A stretch of 64,000 nucleotides of DNA. Source: Opisthocomus hoazin (Eukaryota; Chordata; Aves; Opisthocomiformes; Opisthocomidae). Positions 56,701 through 64,000 of the stretch are shown here, piece after piece. Under the pieces are notes generated by a model. That model saw nothing but the letters and a program-made list of their open reading frames with translations. It was not told where the DNA came from and did not search any database. The position numbers were made by a program, and so were the translations under genes. The stretch covers positions 2,046,001 to 2,110,000 of the forward strand of contig NC_134443.1 of the NCBI RefSeq assembly GCF_030867145.1, in the 5' to 3' direction. The stretch's first letter is position 1, and each line of letters opens with the position of its first letter.

Positions 56701-59700
56701 AGACTCCTGCAATGGCTTACGAAAAACAATCTGGGCACACAGCAAGTCTTAGTAGGGGAAAGAAAATAAAATCCACTAAACCTCAGCAAAACAAATCTTC
56801 TAGAGCAAACCCAGCATTTTTCGTGTAAATTAATAAGTACTAGCACACAAGTATGCTAATTAAATTAAAAAGCTGGAGGTAGCTGTTAAGCAGACCTGGC
56901 TCTGCAAAGCTTCCTTCCATGACCCTTCCTCCCAGCTCTAAGGAAGACAACCCACACGCAAAAACCTCGTCGTGCCTCACGAGCCCCGGCCGCAGGAGCA
57001 CGACCACAGCAGCCCCGCGGAGGCTGTTTACTTTGGCCGCGCGACCGCAGACCGGTTCAGCTCCCTGGGACACCTCTTGTGTGACTTAACGGGTCGCACA
57101 GATAATCAGGACTGCAAACCCTCGGCTGCATCCTGCTCCCAGCGTTCGCTGCGAGCGCAGGAAACAGAGGGGACCTGACCTGCTACGCGCGCTCCGGGTG
57201 CCAAAGAGGAAAACGCTCAGGAAGCGCAGGTCAAGAAATCAGTGGTGTGGCACCAGCAGCTTAAAGAAGTCTCTAGATTCTAGGAAAAACGCTTGGCCTT
57301 GGCGAAAACTAATGAACTCCAAGGTGAAAGGATGATATATACTTTATCAAATTTCTAAAGCTGAAGTTAATTAAAGGTCAAACATTACAATCTACACACA
57401 TATCATAAAAGATCATTAAAAAACCCAAACAAAAAAATACCCAAACCTTTCCATAAGAAAGAGTTACCAGAGCCCCAAAACATTTGTTGACTACCAACAT
57501 TTCACAGCAAACTGGGGACAGAAAACACTTCAGACGATTTCCTTCCTAAACAAATATTTAGCTACACAGCAGGAGCAACACACTGTGATGTCAGACATGC
57601 TGCTTAATAAAAACTAAGTTATTTCTATTGGTAACAGCTGCTGGTTTTATTATGAAGTTTGACCTGGGATTAAAAAAAAAATAAACAAACAAACAAAATA
57701 AACCCACTGCTCCACAAATATTTACCATCATATCTCTCCCTTACCCTGAAAGCAGGCAAATTCACTTGCACATGTTAAATTTCCTCCAATTTCCTCGCAA
57801 GCTGCTCACAAGAACTACACACACTGGAGTCGACCTCTGACCGGCTTCCCCTACCTGTGTCTCCACTGGAGCTGGAAAGCGGTGCCGACACTTCAGCGAG
57901 GGCCGCGAGGGTGGCAAGCACCGAGGTCGTCGAATTGGAGAACTGCACCGCAGAGACATGCGAGTCACCTGCTGGGAACGAGCAGAGCAAACCGCAGGAC
58001 TGTCAGGGCCTGCCATGCCCAAACACGAATAAAGCAGTCAGAATGCAACAATTTTGTCACCTAGAGATGCAGACATCAGCTAGGAAGTATTATCTGGGCT
58101 CCCACTGGTCAGTGGAGAAAGGGAGGGGGCACAGATCGCTCTTCACGCGAGGCGCTGCTCCTACTACTAGCAGTAAAAAGGGCTTTGACACCACTTCAGG
58201 GCAGACTGCACCTACTCCCAGTATTTTACGGTAACTTCAATCGAATTTAAAGCAAATATTTCATGAAGTTATTTCTGAATCGCATGAACGATCTGCTCCA
58301 GCGTTACTGCAAGAGCTAGAGAAAGGCAGGCTGCCTGCCGGGCTGCTCGGCACGCCGAGCTTCGGCCTGGGGACGTGGACGGCTTTTCAGGATGCAGCCG
58401 CGCTGCCTGACGACACCCACAGACGCGCTCGAGTCCGACTGCTGGGAGGTTGCGCAGAGCAGTTGCTACGCACGTAGCGACTTGGCGGCGCGTCGTACTG
58501 CAACTTTCAGAATTGCAAAACTGAAGGAATACATTAAACTCCCTGGCTGTTATGAGTAAAAGACAGCAGCCCAGCTCCTCCTCAGCCGGGGCAGTCTCCA
58601 AGGAGAGCCTGCGGCATCGCCTCGTGGAGCAAACGCTTAGCACAAGCCAGTCAGCAGAGCCTTTTGCTCAGAGGCAGACACCGGCTGTGCCTCTCACTGG
58701 GTTTCCGTGCACCGGGCACGCGGGTCCTGTCCTCCTCCCCTCTCAGGTTCAGTAACGGAAAGACCACGGTTACTGCAACGGGGTATTGACTGGAGGCAGA
58801 TAAACGAGCCTTCTGGGTTCCAGAAAACAATGTTTCTTCCTCCAATTGACCATAGTAATTCCTATTCAAAGGCAGACTTAATAAGAATGGAACAGGAAAT
58901 TAACTAAACGGGCGCAAACTCAGTGTGTATAACCCACAATTCCTCCTCTTTTTAAAAAAAAAACAAAAAAAAAGAGATCCTGTACCTCACTGCGCGCGTA
59001 GATAGACAGATTACAAGCACACAAAGGGAAGTTCATCCAAAGTTCCCCCGCCTTAACCCTTGCAACTTATTTTTGCTCTTTCTCAGCAGCTCTGGATTTT
59101 ACAAAGGTTACTGAGTGACTTCTTTTCACAGAACAATGCTTCCACAAGGCCGTGGGCTAGGCACGCCAGAATTCCACAGCCCGTGGGACTGGTTCCAGCA
59201 GTTTGAACCAGATTTCTTCAGACCAGCTAAAGACAGCTATTCCCATTTAAAAACTTTTTCAGTAACTGAAGCCATAGAAAATTTACAAGAAACAAGAAGA
59301 GTTGTTAGCTCTAAGTGTTAAAGAAAAGATTTTTCTTGCAATGAAGGCGCAGCCGCGGATGCCCTCTTGTGGGAAATGAGAAAAAAAAAGCTCCTGACGT
59401 GGCCCAGAGCGGGAGACACCAGCTATTTTCACGCTGACCAGCTACTACTGACGCTTGAAGCATCACAGGGGTGAAAACCCAGGGTATTTTAGTCATCACA
59501 CGTGGACAATAAGCCAGCGTCGCGCTGTGGGCACTGAAAAAGGCGATCACATTGCAGAACAGAGGAGCAGAGCTGCGGTGAGAGATGGGGATTTACACGA
59601 CCACGGCCAAGAGCCCATCCGGAGCGCTGCCTGCCGCTCACCCACACACCGTGGGTGCATCCAAGGGGCTCGAGGACCGGCGTGCTGAGCCTGACAAAAC

Positions 59701-62700
59701 AAAGGCAGAGAGGGGACAGGACCGATTTCCACATCAAAGGGACAGAGGCAACGGAAAAAGCTGCACGATTTCAACTGCAGGGCTGTATTCCCACCAGGAG
59801 AAGGTCTAAACAGGCGGTGAATTGTGTTTAAGCTGAAAATCAGCAGTTTTCTAACAGCAGGGCATTGGCCTGCGACTCCTGCCTGGCTTGCAGGCAGAGG
59901 CAGACCCACCTGCAGAGACAGCGATGCTGACCGTGGCCACAGGGTCACCCGGGGACAAAAATCCCAGGGTTTATGTCCCCTGCAGTTTGTGGAGTATCGT
60001 TGACTGAAGAGGTCGTGCGCTGGTCACGCTGCATTTTCCTCACAGGTGGAAGAGTAACACTTTAGGTCATTATTCCCCTTCTAAATTAGGATTTATCAGT
60101 GCCACAAAGCTGCGAGCAGCCCCAAAAGCTTTGCAGGCACGTCTGGTGCGCTGCTGAAGTCCCTGTGGCCAGGCACAGGCAGAGAGGGTTGGGTGGGACT
60201 GCCCAACGTCAGGATCCGCATTTTTTAAGCGCTCTCTAGCTAGTAAGCAAACATTCACGCATGTGAACAGTCCCACTAACCAAAGAATTACTCACATGCA
60301 GAAGTGTTTGCAGGATGAGGCCAAATAGCTTCACAAAACTTGTACTTAGTAGCCTCCTTGCGACTGAAAAGAAACAATGGTTTGGAATTCCCCAAATACA
60401 GAAAAATCACTTTATGAGTTATTATGAAAACCGGAATTACACAAAAAGAACTCACACTCAGCCTTAAGTTAAAAGTGTTTCCCCCACCAAAGTAAGGCTC
60501 ACAGAACAATGAGGAACCTAATCATTTCCATCTAACATGTGGGACAGAAGAAATAAGGAGTAAGCTACATACCCAACAGACCTGCTTATTCTGCAGCTGC
60601 CTTACTCAACATTTCTAGATAGCAAAACACTCATTCAGCTCTTGCAGCCAGTAAAGAACAAAGCAAACCGTCCCCCAACTGCTCCGCAGTGCTCAGGATT
60701 TGGCACAGGCAGTAATTCTCATTATTCCTCTGTTGCAATCAGCCAGACCCGTTTTCCCAAGCTCTGTTGCTCGTAACAGACCGCGAGCAGCCCCACAGCT
60801 GAGCTCAGCAGAGCTCTGCCCCTTCCAGTGGAACCACCTTTATTTACATCAGCTAGAAATCTGCTTGGTTACCTTCGACAGCAAAAACGTTCTGGGGCAG
60901 GAAGCAGCAGCTGGCTGCGCTTGGCTGCATTTCACCACTTTTCCTCTCCTAAATGCCCGCCTGCCCTCTGCTGGTAGCAGTCCTAGGAACTTTTTTCAAG
61001 GCTTTCCCACTCAAGGTCTCATAAAACCTCACCTGAGGTTGTTTTGGCGTTGGCCGAAGAGACGAGACTAGTGAGATTGAGAACTTCCCCCGGCGTGAGA
61101 ATAAACGGCGAGGTGAGCGTCACGGTGTTGGTGACGGGATCCGTTCTCTCCAGATGAGTGTCGACCTGGTTCTGCATTGCTTCCTAGAAAAGACAGCGGG
61201 GTCAGGCACACTTTTGTCACGCTTGCTATGGTATTTAGCATCCCCGAAACATTTTTGAGGCAGATTATTTCTCTCTGCAGCACCTCAGGGACACCAGTGC
61301 CAAAGCTGTGACAAAACTGCCACCTGAACTTGGCAACTTACACTACGACTGCACAAGACGCATGGCAACAAAACGCCATCACCACCGAGCCCTAGCAGAC
61401 ACGCACTGGCTGATCCAGAAATAAACCAAATCTCATCCACATCCGTATTTCTAGTTCTCTCTGCAAACAGAAACTGATCCCATCAGACACCACAGGATCC
61501 CTCTGACTCCAGCGCAGAGACAGCTGTGGGTCAGAGAATCACCAACGCCTTTCTCCTTCCCCAGCCTACCTGCAGCATTACCAGAGTCTCTGGGTTGTTC
61601 TTGTCCAAAGCAATATCAAAAGCCGATTTATCGAACTTGCTGAAAGCGTGGACATCAGCTCCGCATTTGATGAGCAGCTCGACGACGTCTCGGTGGTTGT
61701 GCTCTGTCGCCCAGTGCAAAGCGGTCATTTTCAGCATGTCCTTGGCATTCACATCAGCCCCGTTCTGCAAGAAATAAGCATCAATTGCCTGGGCACCATC
61801 TTCTCTCAATGTCTTACAAGTGGTGCCTGTGCCAGCACTTAGACAGGGACATCAACACTCAACTCCAAGGGTGATTTAGGCCAGCCTTAAAGCAATATGT
61901 AATTTACTACACTTACCCTAATTAGCAGTTCTACGATGTGCGTGTGTCCATCAGCCGCGGCCATGTGCAGTGGCGTCCGGTCCACTTTTGTCCGGGCATC
62001 TCTGCTGACGCCAGCGCGAAGCAGCACTTCCGCTGTCGAATAGTGGCCGTACTGGGCAGCGAGGTGAAGCGGCGACGTCCCAAGCTGCGTGCGAATTTAG
62101 ACGAGTTACTGCTGGCTCACAGCAAGAGGACGGGCACAGGAATCACCGCGTGTACGTCCGGCAGCAATTAAAATGACAAAGCTTCTGGAAGAAATTAATT
62201 TAAACTTTTTTCCTCCACCCACAAATAGGGGGCTGCACATCCAGTAATTTTCCCAACAAACGTCAACCTTTTCAGGATCTTTACGTCAGCTGGTAACTTG
62301 AAGATCAAACAGCTTTTCCTTTCCCCGCTGTGCCGTCCCTTTATCACCGAGCCTCTTCCAGACCACAGCAGAACAGCGCTGCCACTTCCGCTCGTTTCAC
62401 CGCTGCTCACAAAAGGGCAGCACTACAATATTACCAGGCTCTGCCATCTCTCCAGGCAGTTAATTCCTTCACCTCACAAAGTTGTGAATGAACAGACTGG
62501 TAAGTTAGGAAATGAAGACAACTGGTGATGGGAAATGGCTACCGATGGCTTGTTCGTTATGGTCTGGTTCCCTGTTTATCCAACTGTTATTCTTTGGTTT
62601 CATTAAAGCTTTTATTTCCTTTCCAACCCAGGATGGGCTGGTTTGTTTTCAAGATTTTCTTTTTTGAAGGAAACAAAAAAACCTCCAAAGATTAGTTTCT

Positions 62701-63245
62701 TGACTGAGAAAGTTTGAACAATTAAATAAAGCATTCTTAAAAGAACTTCCTATTACCGAGAGGTTTCACAGTTCTTCCAATCTGAACAACTCCTCATTTA
62801 TCTCAGCTGTGGGGAACTCCACTGCTCAAAGCACCAAACCCCGTACACGCCGCCGTCCGGGACAGCACGGTCCTTGCGACTGCGCTCTCTGCACTAGGCC
62901 GAGATCAATCTTCAGGCAAACATCAACCCAGCTTTGCCTGAGGAAGGCCTCGGCTCTCAGAGTGCTTAATCTGGAATCTGCTCCGCCACAGAAATCCAGA
63001 GATGCATTTTCTGCCAGCCCCACTCTGGTTTTAGTGCTCCAGTTTCCATTCGTCTCCTTTAGGCTCAGCCTAAAGACTCCAGCCTGCGCCCACAACCCGT
63101 TTCACGCGGAAAACGGACGTCTCTCCCGCCGACGTACCCAGTCAGTGGTGAAGGGAGCACCGCTGGCCATCAGCTTTCGCACTTCGTCATCTTCGCCTTT
63201 GCGCGCTGCTTCGAGCAGCCTCTTCCCTAGGTCCACTAAGGACAT
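53716..63245 (-). CDS. GABPB2: GABPB2, GA-binding protein subunit beta-2
   Basis: GABPB2 pairs with the ETS factor GABPA to activate nuclear-encoded mitochondrial and housekeeping genes. Eight coding exons on the minus strand: 63245-63138, 62084-61917, 61764-61570, 61183-61033, 57968-57855, 56599-56414, 54959-54826, 54003-53716. Phases close to 447 codons plus TGA; human GABPB2 is 448. Residues 1-157 form the ankyrin repeats that bind GABPA ([81 protein letters not shown]). The middle holds the activation region and [15 protein letters not shown]. An acidic stretch ([12 protein letters not shown]) precedes KKQK. The C-terminus has the leucine-zipper-like helix [20 protein letters not shown] for beta-beta dimerisation, then [10 protein letters not shown]. 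The paralogue GABPB1 is less likely given the neighbours and the EAMQNQV exon sequence. A non-coding first exon probably lies beyond 64000. Confidence 0.96.
54960..56413 (-). other. GABPB2 intron 6 (nothing recognised)
   Basis: AT-richer intron with no recognisable gene, repeat family or RNA gene. Short open frames on both strands have no family resemblance. Confidence 0.5.
58552..58907 (+). other. Unidentified coding-like island A/B on the opposite strand of a GABPB2 intron
   Basis: Two plus-strand frames overlap here. One starts at ATG 58552 ([13 protein letters not shown]...[12 protein letters not shown]). The other begins at a good acceptor (CCCCTCTCAG|G, exon start 58747) and reads about 52 codons ([41 protein letters not shown]) to TAA at 58905-58907. 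Residue composition looks protein-like and unlike the repeat-driven frames elsewhere. The two frames do not join in phase through any GT-AG intron I could find. I do not recognise the family. It may be a nested gene, a decayed gene or chance. Confidence 0.25.
59132..59321 (+). other. Unidentified coding-like island C on the opposite strand of a GABPB2 intron
   Basis: After a strong acceptor (CTTCTTTTCACAG, exon start 59132) a plus-strand frame with ATG at 59136 runs about 61 codons to TAA at 59319-59321. It contains [39 protein letters not shown] and ends RRVVSSKC. The aromatic-rich, polar composition resembles a real terminal exon. The preceding in-frame codon upstream of the acceptor is a stop, so translation would need splicing or the internal ATG. 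No family was recognised. It lies 225 bases after the island ending at 58907. Confidence 0.3.
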
Positions 63246-64000
63246 CTTCATGCATGGGAACAAGCGTTTGCCAAAAGCTGCTTTAAAAGCAAGAAATGGA
63301 AAACAGACAGACAAAAAGCTGTGAGGCAGAGACATTCTGAATGCGCTGCAGAACCACAGCCCTCCTGGACACGCCGTCCTCCCGTACAGACCTAGGCCCA
63401 GCACGACCAATAAACAGGCATAAACATCTATCATCTTTTTCAGTCCCGTGCCCTGAAACATCACGAGCAGGCAGCACGCAGGGTCAGACACCACAAGCTA
63501 CCAGAGCTCCTGCAAAGTCCCGCTTACCTCAGCCGCGCCTTGCATGGACACAGGGACTTGCCCATGTGGATCCGGTTCCAAGAGCAGAACCTAAAAAAGC
63601 AACGGCAAAGCTGTCCACATTCCTTGCACAGCATCATTTTGATTTTTAAAGCACTTTAAGAACATGATTTAACCTCCGAGAGACTCTCTCTGACCCCAGC
63701 ACTAGCAGCCCAGCATGGGGGAACTATCCCCGTTCTCTACTGGCAGAGAGGACAGAACAAACCCTGGTACCTCCAGCGACTCGTTCGAGGTCAGAGAAGG
63801 AGCAGAGCCCAGAAGCTGTGCTCACAACAGCGTCTCTATTTGTCCCAAGCTACGTAAAGCGTAGCATACTGACGGCCCTGGTGAACTACAGCGTTCTTCT
63901 CAACCCTCGGGTTACGCTGGTACGCCGGTCCTTCCCAAGGCTGACGTTGGAGCCTGCCCACTAAATTGTCCGCAACGTGCAGCAAGCGGCCACAGACGAA
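63246..64000 (-). other. GABPB2 5'UTR start and upstream intron
   Basis: Just 5' of the GABPB2 ATG an acceptor-like TTTTAAAGCAG (reverse strand, near 63280) suggests a short 5'UTR portion in the first coding exon and an upstream non-coding exon outside the window. No promoter was recognised before the window end. Confidence 0.4.

Overview
This window is vertebrate nuclear DNA, most likely from a bird. Three things point there: two CR1 LINE fossils with the avian-type 3' end, a very GC-rich gene-dense core with short introns as on avian microchromosomes, and seven multi-exon genes that I recognise from protein families and known human chromosome 1q21.3 gene order. All identifications come from reading the sequence and remembered family sequences; no search was run. 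The species cannot be named from the sequence.

Layout: PIP5K1A (minus, 285-24161; its last 3' part lies left of the window), VPS72 (plus, 24818-26849), TMOD4 (plus, 28177-32361), SCNM1 (minus, 33387-35165), LYSMD1 (plus, 35702-36928), SEMA6C (plus, 39119-49747) and GABPB2 (minus, 53716-63245; its upstream non-coding part lies to the right). Order and relative strands mirror the human block GABPB2-SEMA6C-(TNFAIP8L2)-LYSMD1-SCNM1-TMOD4-VPS72-PIP5K1A, but no TNFAIP8L2 is visible where it should lie. For each gene I followed codon phase across every intron. The full models give 366 (VPS72), 347 (TMOD4), 256 (SCNM1), 168 (LYSMD1), 802 (SEMA6C) and 447 (GABPB2) residues, and at least 554 for PIP5K1A.

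The genes have unrelated jobs: PI(4,5)P2 synthesis (PIP5K1A), chromatin remodelling (VPS72), muscle thin-filament capping (TMOD4), splicing (SCNM1), a LysM protein of unclear role (LYSMD1), axon-guidance signalling (SEMA6C) and ETS-dependent transcription (GABPB2). What they share is architecture. Two divergent pairs, PIP5K1A/VPS72 and SCNM1/LYSMD1, each sit on a CpG-rich shared promoter of about 0.5-0.7 kb with recognisable motifs. SEMA6C and GABPB2 converge.

The other strong theme is tandem repeats. From about 28 to 50 kb most introns and intergenic gaps are filled with minisatellites, and nearly every intron has a different unit (10, 31, 38, 46 or about 190 bp, among others). They produce many long spurious open frames on both strands. 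The flanks (1-23 kb and 51-64 kb) have lower GC, longer introns and few repeats. The least explained coding-like signal is a pair of plus-strand open islands at 58747-58907 and 59132-59321 inside a GABPB2 intron.
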